From: JAYEJW01 sp034716535 | Lineage (GTDB): Bacteria > Pseudomonadota > Gammaproteobacteria > Chromatiales > Chromatiaceae | Assembly (NCBI GenBank): GCA_034716535.1 | Contig: JAYEJW010000241.1 | Coordinates: 1-12,557 of the forward strand | Length of the DNA: 12,557 bases | Direction of reading: 5' to 3' | Shown: in pieces, positions 1 through 7,142 of the stretch | Layout: every line of letters begins with the position of its first letter | How positions within the stretch are numbered: the first letter of the stretch is position 1 | The notes under the pieces: model-generated | The model's database searches: none | Seen by the model: the letters and a program-made list of their open reading frames with translations, nothing else | What the model was told of the DNA's origin: nothing | Translations under genes and position numbers: made by a program

Positions 1-1044
1 GGAAAGAGCACCCTTCTGAAGCTCTTGGCCGGCCGGTTGGCTCCGAATGAAGGCGCCATGTCCGTCCAAGGGCGAGTGTCGGCGATCCTCGAGCTGGGTA
101 CGGGCTTTCACCCGGAAATGACTGGTCTGGAGAACATCTGGATGGGTTGCGCGCTCATGGGGTTGAGCCGGCGTGAGACCGAAGCGGTGCTCCCCGAGAT
201 TGTCGACTTTTCCGAACTCGGCGACTTTGTCGCCCAGCCGGTCAAGACCTACTCGTCGGGCATGTACGTCCGGTTGGCCTTCTCCGTGGTCACCTGCGTC
301 GACCCCGAGGTCTTGGTCGTGGACGAGGCCCTGTCCGTCGGCGATGGGCATTTTCAGAAGAAGAGCATCGACCGTATGCGGCGGTTTCGCGAGGAGGGAA
401 AAACGCTGGTTTTCTGCTCCCACAACCTCTACCACGTGAAGGAGCTGTGCGCCGAAGCGATCTGGCTCGATCACGGGCGCGTGCGCCTGCATTCCGACGC
501 GGGCTCCACGGTTGACGCCTATCAGGATTTCCTGCGCGCCAAGAATGGAGATCGGAGGTCGGATGCTCCCCCCACAACGACCCAGGCGCCGCCCGCTGTG
601 CAAACGGCTGCCGCGCAGACGTTGCCCGCCGAGCTCCTGGATGTGACCCTGCTCGACTTCGAGGAGGGACCGGACGGACAGCCGCTCTATCGCACGCACC
701 GTCCGTTTCGCGTTCGTGTCCGTTGCCGGGTCAATTCGGTCTCGCCGGACGACGTCTATGTGGGTATCGTTATCCGCAGGAATGACGAGGTCCAATGTTA
801 CGGCGTAAGCACCGCGTTCGACGGTCAGGCGCTGGTCCGGTTGGACGGTAGCGAGTACGGCATCGTTTACGAGATCGAACGCCTGCCGCTTCTCTCCGGC
901 CAGTATGGCCTTGAAATCTGGTTGATAGACAGCACCAGCGTCCACGTCTATGACGCGCGGGAAAGATGCTGCAAGTTTTCGGTACGCCAGTCCAGCGTCG
1001 AGGTGGGAATGACCTGGATGGACCACCGATGGGCGGCGCCGTGA
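1..1044 (+). CDS. wzt: Wzt-type polysaccharide ABC transporter ATP-binding protein (5' end outside window)
   Basis: This is the ATPase of an ABC-2 exporter that moves lipid-linked polysaccharide across the inner membrane. The frame is open from base 1 and begins inside Walker A (GKST, fragment residues 1-4), so roughly the first 60 residues are missing compared with family members. A GTGFHPEMTG segment follows near residues 35-44, typical of the Wzt/KpsT/TagH subfamily. The ABC signature is YSSGM (84-88), Walker B ends in DE (108-109) and the switch His is 141. After a Pro/Thr/Ala-rich linker (about 180-200), residues 205-347 form a beta-rich domain ending in a W/H/W-containing tail. It resembles the Wzt C-terminal domain, which in E. 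coli O8/O9a binds the capped non-reducing end of the glycan. The matching Wzm permease is not in the window and is probably upstream. The stop codon overlaps the next start (GTGA), which suggests translational coupling. Confidence 0.93.
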   Translation, partial: GKSTLLKLLAGRLAPNEGAMSVQGRVSAILELGTGFHPEMTGLENIWMGCALMGLSRRETEAVLPEIVDFSELGDFVAQPVKTYSSGMYVRLAFSVVTCVDPEVLVVDEALSVGDGHFQKKSIDRMRRFREEGKTLVFCSHNLYHVKELCAEAIWLDHGRVRLHSDAGSTVDAYQDFLRAKNGDRRSDAPPTTTQAPPAVQTAAAQTLPAELLDVTLLDFEEGPDGQPLYRTHRPFRVRVRCRVNSVSPDDVYVGIVIRRNDEVQCYGVSTAFDGQALVRLDGSEYGIVYEIERLPLLSGQYGLEIWLIDSTSVHVYDARERCCKFSVRQSSVEVGMTWMDHRWAAP

Positions 1045-1952
1045 GCACCAACGGAGGCTTTTTCGACGGCTCATCCTGGCGGTATCGTCTCTATTTCCCA
1101 ACCATCGCCAGGTTGCCCTATGCCGCGGCCTATCGGCTGACGGACCTCTACGGCTCGCTGCAGGCGGACCGGCTCAGGGCAGAGCGCGCTGAGATCGGCA
1201 GGCAGATGCAGCGGGCCTTGCCTGAGCTGGACCCGGAGAGCGTTCGGAAGCAAACAGCGGTCTTCTACAGGCTCGCGTCCAGGGACATCGTCGATACCTG
1301 GCTGATCCCCCGACTCCAGGCCGGCGCTCGCGCAGAGGACCTGGTGACGGCCGAAGGTCTCGACCGATTGGTGCAAGCCCGCGCCGATGGCCGCAGAGTG
1401 CTGCTCACGGGGGCCCATTTCGGAAGGTTCTGGATGGCCGGGCTGCCCCTGGTCGAGCAAGGCCTGTCCGTAGGGACCATGACGCGGGATCGACCGGACG
1501 AGAACGTACACGGGCTCTCTAAGGCCGAGTTTCGCTACAGATCCTTTAAGTTGCGAGTCCTCGCCGAGGCGTTGCGCGGGCCCTTCCTCGTCGAGGGGGA
1601 ATCCCTGAAGGCGCTCTACTCAGCCCTCGACGCACAGGCGATGGCGATGATCTTCGATGTCCCTTATGAAGAATCACGTCAACGGGCAGTGCAGGTTCCA
1701 TTCCTCGGCAGGCCCGCCCATTTCCCCACCGGCGTGGCGCGTGTCGCAAGAAAGGCCGGGGCACTCATTTTCCCCTATTTCATGCGTGAAGATGGCTATC
1801 GGCTGGTTGCGCAGTTCCTCCCTCCGATCGACCCTGAGCCCTTATCCGACGAAGAAATCATATCGAGACTGGTGGCGCTCCTCGAGCAGCGCATCAGGGC
1901 GGAGCCGGGCCAGTGGTGGCTTTGGCAGGCCCTTCCGCTTTTTTGGCGCTGA
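1041..1952 (+). CDS. LpxL/HtrB-like (lysophospholipid-type) acyltransferase, divergent active site
   Basis: A 303-residue protein resembling the LpxL/HtrB/MsbB acyltransferases, which add secondary acyl chains to lipid A at the inner membrane. The likeness lies in the N-terminal RYRLYFPTIARLP segment, the His block TGAHFGRFW, FDVPYEE around D206, and the VPFLGRPAHFPTG and GALIFPYF blocks (about 218-245). Lipid A acyltransferases carry HX4(D/E), usually HFGNWE. Here H126 is kept but the acidic position (131) is Trp, so the usual catalytic dyad looks broken. Length matches the family. The GTG start at 1041 was chosen for its 4-bp overlap with wzt; ATG at 1029 is in frame and would add four residues. 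No strong Shine-Dalgarno is seen for either. Sitting inside a glycan operon, it may acylate the glycan or its carrier, or have lost acyl transfer. Family placement is fairly sure; the substrate is unknown. Confidence 0.82.
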   Translation: MSTNGGFFDGSSWRYRLYFPTIARLPYAAAYRLTDLYGSLQADRLRAERAEIGRQMQRALPELDPESVRKQTAVFYRLASRDIVDTWLIPRLQAGARAEDLVTAEGLDRLVQARADGRRVLLTGAHFGRFWMAGLPLVEQGLSVGTMTRDRPDENVHGLSKAEFRYRSFKLRVLAEALRGPFLVEGESLKALYSALDAQAMAMIFDVPYEESRQRAVQVPFLGRPAHFPTGVARVARKAGALIFPYFMREDGYRLVAQFLPPIDPEPLSDEEIISRLVALLEQRIRAEPGQWWLWQALPLFWR

Positions 1953-2015
1953 CCGATCGGCTCGAGTCCGATGAGTTTCTTCCTCTGCTTGTAGACCCCC
2001 TTTGATGCTCTGACC

Positions 2016-4991
2016 ATGACGACGGATTACCACTGTGAGCTGAATCTCGAGGTGGCCAACGAGTCCCACACCCAGATCTTGCGGCGGATTCACCGCGGTG
2101 CCAGGGTCTTGGAGCTCGGTTGCGCGACGGGCGATATGTCGAAGGTCCTGACCCGGGATCTGCAATGCACCGTCTTCGGCGTCGAAAGGAATGCGGATGC
2201 GGCGGACAAGGCCCGCACCCATTGCGCACAGGTGATCGTGGCGGATCTGGACGATTCGGGGTGGCTCGAGCCAATCGCAGACGAGAGATTCGATGTCATA
2301 ACCTGCGCCGACGTGATCGAGCATCTGGTGGATCCGGTGGCCGCCCTAGAGCGCAGTCGCGGCCTGCTGAAACCGGACGGATGCCTGTTGGCCTCGATAC
2401 CGAACGGCGCTCACGTTGCACTTCGATTGGAGCTGCTGGAAGGGCGTTTTCACTACGAAGACAGCGGTCTTCTGGACCGCACGCATTTGCACTTCTTTAC
2501 ACACACGTCGGTCCAGACCCTGTTTCAGAGGGCGGGATACGCTGTCGAGGAGCTCAGCTATACCTTTCGCGATCTGCCGGACTCTATCATCGGGGAGCGC
2601 CTGGCGCGCATGGGCCTGGAGCCTTCTGAGAAGACGCTTGCCCTGCTGCATGCCCCGGAGGCCGTCGCCTTTCAGTTCATCGTCCGGGCGCTCCCGGCTC
2701 AGAGCGCGTCGTCAACCGTCCATGAGCTGACCGATCTACCCCTGCAGGATTCCCTGGAGTACACGCGAAATCTCCTCGAGGAGCTGCACCAGACCCGCTT
2801 GGTCGCCCAGGACCGACAGCGCGTGATCGACGACCAGGCCCGGAACCTGGAGGTCCGGCAGCAGGCGTTAGAGCAGGCTGCAGAGGAAAAAGAAGCGGCT
2901 TTAAAGAAAAACAAAGCGGATGCTCGTCGAAGTGCGGGTGAGATTGGGGCGTTGCGCGATGAATTGTCGGCGCAGGCCGGACAGTACGAGCTGACCACAC
3001 AGGCGATTCGCGAGAAGGACGCGATCATCAGACACCTCCAGGGACTCGTGACCAAGGAAAAGCGTGAGGTTGCGGCGCTGCGCGGTAGTGTGGGCTGGCG
3101 TTTCTGGCTCCTTGCGAGCCGGCCTGCCAAGACGGCCAGGGAGCTGCCGGCAAGGATTCGCGACGCTCGGCGCGATTGGTCGGGGTACCGGCGGGCCAGC
3201 CGTCTGCGCCGACGCCTGTTGCACCTCGGGGGGACTCGGGCGCTGGAGAACTATCACAACCTGCGTGCTCAGGCGCTGCCTGATGCGCTGGACCCTGTGT
3301 ACCGCACCTGGATCGAAACTCAGGAGGCCCGTAAAGAACCCTCTTACGATGGCGTCCACGATTGGGTCGAGTCACTGGACCCTGTGATTCGTTTCTCGAT
3401 CGTCATGCCGGTCTACAACGCCGCCGAGGGATGGCTGCGCGCCGCCATCGAATCCGTTCTCGCTCAAAGTTACCCGTTCTGGGAGCTCCTGCTCGTCGAC
3501 GATGCATCGATTGAGCCCCGCGTAGCGCCGATCCTGAAGGAGTATGCGCTCTCGGATGGCCGGATACGGTGTATTTTTCGATCGGAGAACGGTCACATCG
3601 CGGTGGCGTCGAATACCGGACTGGACGCGGCGAAAGGTGACTACGTCGCCTTCATGGACCACGATGATCTGCTGCCTCCCCACGCCCTTTACCATGTTGT
3701 AAGGGAAATCAGGGAGCATCCGGATGCGGCGGTCATCTACTCCGACGAAGACAAGATAACCGAGCACGACCAACGCTTCGCCCACTACTTCAAACCAGAC
3801 TACAACCCGGATCTGATGTTGTCCCACAACATGGTCTGTCACCTGGGTGTCTACCGGCGGAGCCTGTTGGACGAGCTGGGCGGCTTCCGGAGCGAATTCG
3901 ACGGTGCGCAGGATTATGATCTCGCCCTTCGCGCGATCGAGCGGGCCGGCCCTGAGCGGGTTCGGCACATACCCCGCATTCTCTACCACTGGCGGGCCGT
4001 CCCCCAGAGCACGGCGTCCGGTGCTGACGCCAAGCCCTACGCCCTCAATGCCGCGATCCGAGCCGTAACAGAGCACCTGGAGCGCACCGGCGCGCCGGGC
4101 GCCGAGGTGCGGCCGTCGGAGCTGATCCACGGCATGCTCCGCGTCCGGTACGGCTTGCCGGAGCCGGCGCCGCTGGTGAGCATCATCATGCCGACGCGCA
4201 ACGGTTACGACCTGATCAGCACTTGCCTGGAGAGCCTGTTCCGCAAGACCGAGTACGGCTCGTACGAGGTGCTCGTTGTCGACAATCAAAGCGACGACCC
4301 CCAGACCTTGGACTACCTGGAGGGCCTCGATGCCGAGGGGCGCATACGTCTGCTGCGCTACTCGAAGCCGTTCAACTACTCGGCGATCAACAACTTCGCG
4401 GTCAAAGAGGCGCGTGGTGATGTACTCGCCTTCCTCAACAACGATCTGGAGGCGATCTCGGGAGATTGGCTGACGGAGATGGTCAGCCATGCCGTCCGTC
4501 CGGCGATCGGGGCGGTCGGTGCGCGCCTATGGTATCCGAACGACACGCTCCAGCACGGGGGGGTCGTACTCGGGTTGGGAGGTGTAGCGGGTCACGCAAT
4601 GAAGCACTTCCGACGCGAAGACCGGGGCTACAACGCGCGCGCGGTCCTGATTCAGAATTACTCGGCGGTCACCGCGGCCTGCATGGTGATCGAGCGGCGG
4701 GCGTTCGATCGCGTCGGGGGCTTCGACGAGGTCAATCTGCCCGTCGCATTCAACGATGTCGACTTTTGTCTGCGGTTGCGTGAGGTGGGCTACCGGAATC
4801 TGTGGACCCCTTACGCGGAACTGTGGCATCACGAATCCGCTTCCCGTGGTCCGGAGGACACGCTGGAGAAGCAGCGCCGCTTCGGCAAGGAGATCGACTA
4901 CATGCGCAGGCGCTGGGGTACCACCCTCGACACGGACCCTGCCTACAATCCGAATCTTACGCGCGGCGCCGAGAACTTCGGCCTCGGATAG
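2016..4991 (+). CDS. Methyltransferase-coiled coil-GT2-GT2 multidomain glycan polymerase/capping protein (WsaE-like architecture)
   Basis: A 991-residue cytoplasmic fusion. Residues about 20-190 are a class I SAM methyltransferase with motif I ELGCATG at 33-39, an acidic loop near ADLDD, and a CADVIEHL block. Residues about 240-355 are a Glu/Lys/Gln-rich coiled coil ending in a GSVGWRFW segment often found at such ends. The first GT2 domain starts near 459 (IVMPVYN, DD at 495-496, DHDD at 548-551). The second starts near 719 (IIMPTRN, D756, NND at 808-810) and ends in an HHES segment. The same order, methyltransferase then two rhamnosyltransferase domains, is known in WsaE of the Geobacillus stearothermophilus S-layer glycan pathway. 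By analogy it would extend the chain with two linkages and methylate the end; sugar identity is inference. The start is ATG 2016: an in-frame TAG at 1992-1994 rules out extension, and no clear Shine-Dalgarno is present. The 63-bp gap upstream (1953-2015) shows no promoter or terminator I can recognise. Confidence 0.9.
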   Translation: MTTDYHCELNLEVANESHTQILRRIHRGARVLELGCATGDMSKVLTRDLQCTVFGVERNADAADKARTHCAQVIVADLDDSGWLEPIADERFDVITCADVIEHLVDPVAALERSRGLLKPDGCLLASIPNGAHVALRLELLEGRFHYEDSGLLDRTHLHFFTHTSVQTLFQRAGYAVEELSYTFRDLPDSIIGERLARMGLEPSEKTLALLHAPEAVAFQFIVRALPAQSASSTVHELTDLPLQDSLEYTRNLLEELHQTRLVAQDRQRVIDDQARNLEVRQQALEQAAEEKEAALKKNKADARRSAGEIGALRDELSAQAGQYELTTQAIREKDAIIRHLQGLVTKEKREVAALRGSVGWRFWLLASRPAKTARELPARIRDARRDWSGYRRASRLRRRLLHLGGTRALENYHNLRAQALPDALDPVYRTWIETQEARKEPSYDGVHDWVESLDPVIRFSIVMPVYNAAEGWLRAAIESVLAQSYPFWELLLVDDASIEPRVAPILKEYALSDGRIRCIFRSENGHIAVASNTGLDAAKGDYVAFMDHDDLLPPHALYHVVREIREHPDAAVIYSDEDKITEHDQRFAHYFKPDYNPDLMLSHNMVCHLGVYRRSLLDELGGFRSEFDGAQDYDLALRAIERAGPERVRHIPRILYHWRAVPQSTASGADAKPYALNAAIRAVTEHLERTGAPGAEVRPSELIHGMLRVRYGLPEPAPLVSIIMPTRNGYDLISTCLESLFRKTEYGSYEVLVVDNQSDDPQTLDYLEGLDAEGRIRLLRYSKPFNYSAINNFAVKEARGDVLAFLNNDLEAISGDWLTEMVSHAVRPAIGAVGARLWYPNDTLQHGGVVLGLGGVAGHAMKHFRREDRGYNARAVLIQNYSAVTAACMVIERRAFDRVGGFDEVNLPVAFNDVDFCLRLREVGYRNLWTPYAELWHHESASRGPEDTLEKQRRFGKEIDYMRRRWGTTLDTDPAYNPNLTRGAENFGLG

Positions 4992-5094
4992 GACCTTCTG
5001 CGCCAACCGTGCGATCAATGTGCGCGACGTTCTGAGTATGTGTACGAGGCGGTCCTGAGGAAGTGTTCGCCTGTTGTCTTTCCGGATCGATCAG

Positions 5095-7110
5095 ATGAAA
5101 CAAGAAATAGGGGCTTCTCCTCTCGTCAGCGTAAGTATCGTCAACTTCAACGGCGGCGAGTTGGTGCTCGATGCGATAGACGCGGTTCTCCAATCCTCGG
5201 TGCCGGTCGAGGTGTTCGTCGTCGACAACGCCTCTTCAGACGGAAGCCGAGAAAGGATAGAGGCGGAGTATGGCGCGAGGGCTCAGGTAACGCTGATTGC
5301 GAACAGAGAGAATTTGGGTTTCGCCAAGGCCAACAACCAAGCCCTTAGGATTGCGCGTGGCGCCTTTCTCCTGTTGTTGAATCCCGATTGTCTGGTCAAG
5401 CCGCGGACACTAGAGGGAATGCTTCGGGAAATGGAGGCGCGTCCGGATGCGGGTATGGCCGGTTGTCTGGTACGAAACCCTGACGGTACGGAGCAGTCGG
5501 GCTGTCGACGAGAGATCCCGAGACCCTGGCCCAGCCTGGTACAGCTGCTCCGCCTTCATCGCCTGTTCCCCGACCGCAGCCGAGCCACCACGATCGATCT
5601 GAGCCGGTTTCCACTGCCGGCGACGGCCCAGGAGGTCGCGGCCATTTCCGGATCCTTCATGTTTGTACGTAGAGAGGCAATGGACGATGTCGGGCTGATG
5701 GATGAAGGCTACTTCCTTCATTGCGAGGATCTGGACTGGTGTGCGTCATTCTCGGAGCGCGGGTGGAAGATTCTGTTCGTGCCTTCCGTGGACGTGGTGC
5801 ACTACAAGGGTTCTTGCAGCAAGGACGAGCCTGTGCGGGTGCTCTGGTACAAGCACCGGGGCATGGTAAGGTTCTATCAGAAATTCCTCCAGCGTGACTA
5901 TGCCCTTCCCCTGACTTGGTTAGTGCGCTTGGGTATCTGGTCCAGGTTCGTGCTGCTGGCGATCCACACCAAGTTGCGCGGCCTGGTAAAGTCGTTGGGT
6001 CCCTGGCGTCGGCGCTCGTCTCAGTCGGCCCACCGCGCCGCCCCGGTCGCTCCGTTGGGTCCTCGGCATTCCGCGACAGGCGTTGAGACCGACGAAGCTC
6101 GCGTTCTTCGTGGTGTGCCCGTACTGGTGACCGGTGGAACAGGATTTATCGGTTTCCATCTGGTCGAAACCCTATTGGACGGGGGAGCTGGGGTCCGCAT
6201 TCTCTCTCGCAGTCGGGAGAAGGTGGCGCGCCTTTGGCCTTCCGGCTCGGTTGACGTGCGAATACAGGACCTCACGGAGCCGGCGGGGCTTGAAGATGTG
6301 TGCCGGGGAGTGGATACCCTGTTTCACCTGGCCAGTTATGCGCACGATGCCGATGCCACGGAAGCGGAGCAGAGACGACAGCATAAATCGGTCACCGAAG
6401 AGGGGACAAAGGCGATCCTGGATGCGGCGGTTGCGGCTGGCGTCCGTCGGTTCGTCTTCGCCAGCAGCGTCAAAGCGATGGGCGAAGGCGGTCACGGCAT
6501 GGTGTCCGAGGATACGCCGGCTGTTCCCGAGAGCGCATACGGCCGGTCCAAGTGGGAGGCGGAGCGCGCAGTGCTCGACGCACAGCGTTTCGGGCTGGAG
6601 GTTTGTGTGCTGCGTTTCCCGATGGTGTATGGGCCCGGAAACAAGGGGAATCTTCCCAGGCTCATCGCGGCAATCGATCGGGGCCTGTTCCCCCCTCTCC
6701 CGCCTGGCGTGAATCGGCGGTCCATGGTGCACGTGCACGATGTTGTGCAAGCGTTGTTGCTCGCGGCAACCCACCCTGCCGCCGCCGGTAACAGCTACAT
6801 CGTGACCGACGGCCGCTTCTACTCCACCCGCCGGATCTACGAAATCGTCAACGAGGCCCTGGGGCGAGAGACGCCGCGCTGGAGCATTCCGGTGGGCCTG
6901 CTGGAATCCGGCGCCCGGGTGGGGGACTGGCTGGGATCCTTGGTGCGTCACCCCATGCCCCTGAACAGTGCGAGTCTGCACAAGCTTCTGGGGTCTGCGG
7001 AATACTCCTCGACGCGAATTCAGCATGAGCTCGGCTATTGCCCGCGCTATACCCTCGAGGAGGCAATTCCATCGCTCATCGCCGAGTATCGCATGGGCGA
7101 GGCCGTCTGA
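5095..7110 (+). CDS. GT2 glycosyltransferase fused to extended-SDR NAD(P)-dependent sugar epimerase/reductase
   Basis: A 671-residue fusion of two enzymes of glycan synthesis. Residues about 8-290 are an inverting GT2 domain (VSIVNFNGG, VVDNASSDGS, NPD at 96-98 as the DXD-like metal site, acceptor block with E211-D212). A basic, Ser/Pro/Arg-rich linker covers about 295-340. Residues about 343-671 are an extended short-chain dehydrogenase: Rossmann motif GGTGFIG from residue 347, S457/S458, and the YXXXK pair Y482 and K486, so the catalytic triad looks intact. The C-terminal half (RSMVHVHDV, VTDGRFYS) resembles nucleotide-sugar 4-epimerases and 4-ketoreductases of the Gne/WbpV sort; the exact reaction cannot be told. 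The fusion suggests the SDR supplies the sugar this GT2 transfers (inference). ATG 5095 was chosen; TTG 5074, preceded by GAGGAAG at 5057-5063, is an in-frame alternative adding seven residues. The 103-bp gap before it (4992-5094) shows no promoter or terminator I can recognise. Confidence 0.88.
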   Translation: MKQEIGASPLVSVSIVNFNGGELVLDAIDAVLQSSVPVEVFVVDNASSDGSRERIEAEYGARAQVTLIANRENLGFAKANNQALRIARGAFLLLLNPDCLVKPRTLEGMLREMEARPDAGMAGCLVRNPDGTEQSGCRREIPRPWPSLVQLLRLHRLFPDRSRATTIDLSRFPLPATAQEVAAISGSFMFVRREAMDDVGLMDEGYFLHCEDLDWCASFSERGWKILFVPSVDVVHYKGSCSKDEPVRVLWYKHRGMVRFYQKFLQRDYALPLTWLVRLGIWSRFVLLAIHTKLRGLVKSLGPWRRRSSQSAHRAAPVAPLGPRHSATGVETDEARVLRGVPVLVTGGTGFIGFHLVETLLDGGAGVRILSRSREKVARLWPSGSVDVRIQDLTEPAGLEDVCRGVDTLFHLASYAHDADATEAEQRRQHKSVTEEGTKAILDAAVAAGVRRFVFASSVKAMGEGGHGMVSEDTPAVPESAYGRSKWEAERAVLDAQRFGLEVCVLRFPMVYGPGNKGNLPRLIAAIDRGLFPPLPPGVNRRSMVHVHDVVQALLLAATHPAAAGNSYIVTDGRFYSTRRIYEIVNEALGRETPRWSIPVGLLESGARVGDWLGSLVRHPMPLNSASLHKLLGSAEYSSTRIQHELGYCPRYTLEEAIPSLIAEYRMGEAV

Positions 7111-7142
7111 GCGTGCCTGGCAAACCTCGGGCGAGTCTCGCG

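Noticed and set aside
1953..2015. Possible promoter or terminator in the 63-bp gap
   Set aside because: No -35/-10 pair, no stable stem and no T run could be found by eye.
2886..2920. A-rich patch in otherwise GC-rich DNA
   Set aside because: It encodes the Glu/Lys-rich coiled coil (EEKEAALKKNK), so amino acid content explains the composition. No promoter-like spacing was seen.
3372..4490. Long open frame on the minus strand (372 codons) opposite the 991-residue protein
   Set aside because: It lies wholly within a strongly supported + strand gene with recognisable GT2 motifs. Its translation shows no family resemblance, and long antisense frames are expected in GC-rich coding DNA.
4557..4563. 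Run of seven G in the second GT2 domain of the 991-residue protein
   Set aside because: It encodes a conserved His-Gly-Gly motif, and runs of this length are common by chance at this GC content.
4992..5094. Possible promoter, terminator or small gene in the gap before the GT2-SDR gene
   Set aside because: No convincing sigma-70-like boxes or stem with T run. The small open frames here have no start context and run into neighbouring genes.
6172..7026. 284-codon minus-strand open frame opposite the SDR domain
   Set aside because: It mirrors a conserved SDR coding region, and its protein is rich in His/Arg/Gly with no motif.
6115..7110. Separate SDR gene starting at GTG 6115
   Set aside because: The frame is continuous with the GT2 domain, there is no Shine-Dalgarno upstream of 6115, and the linker is open without a stop, so a fusion is the simpler reading.
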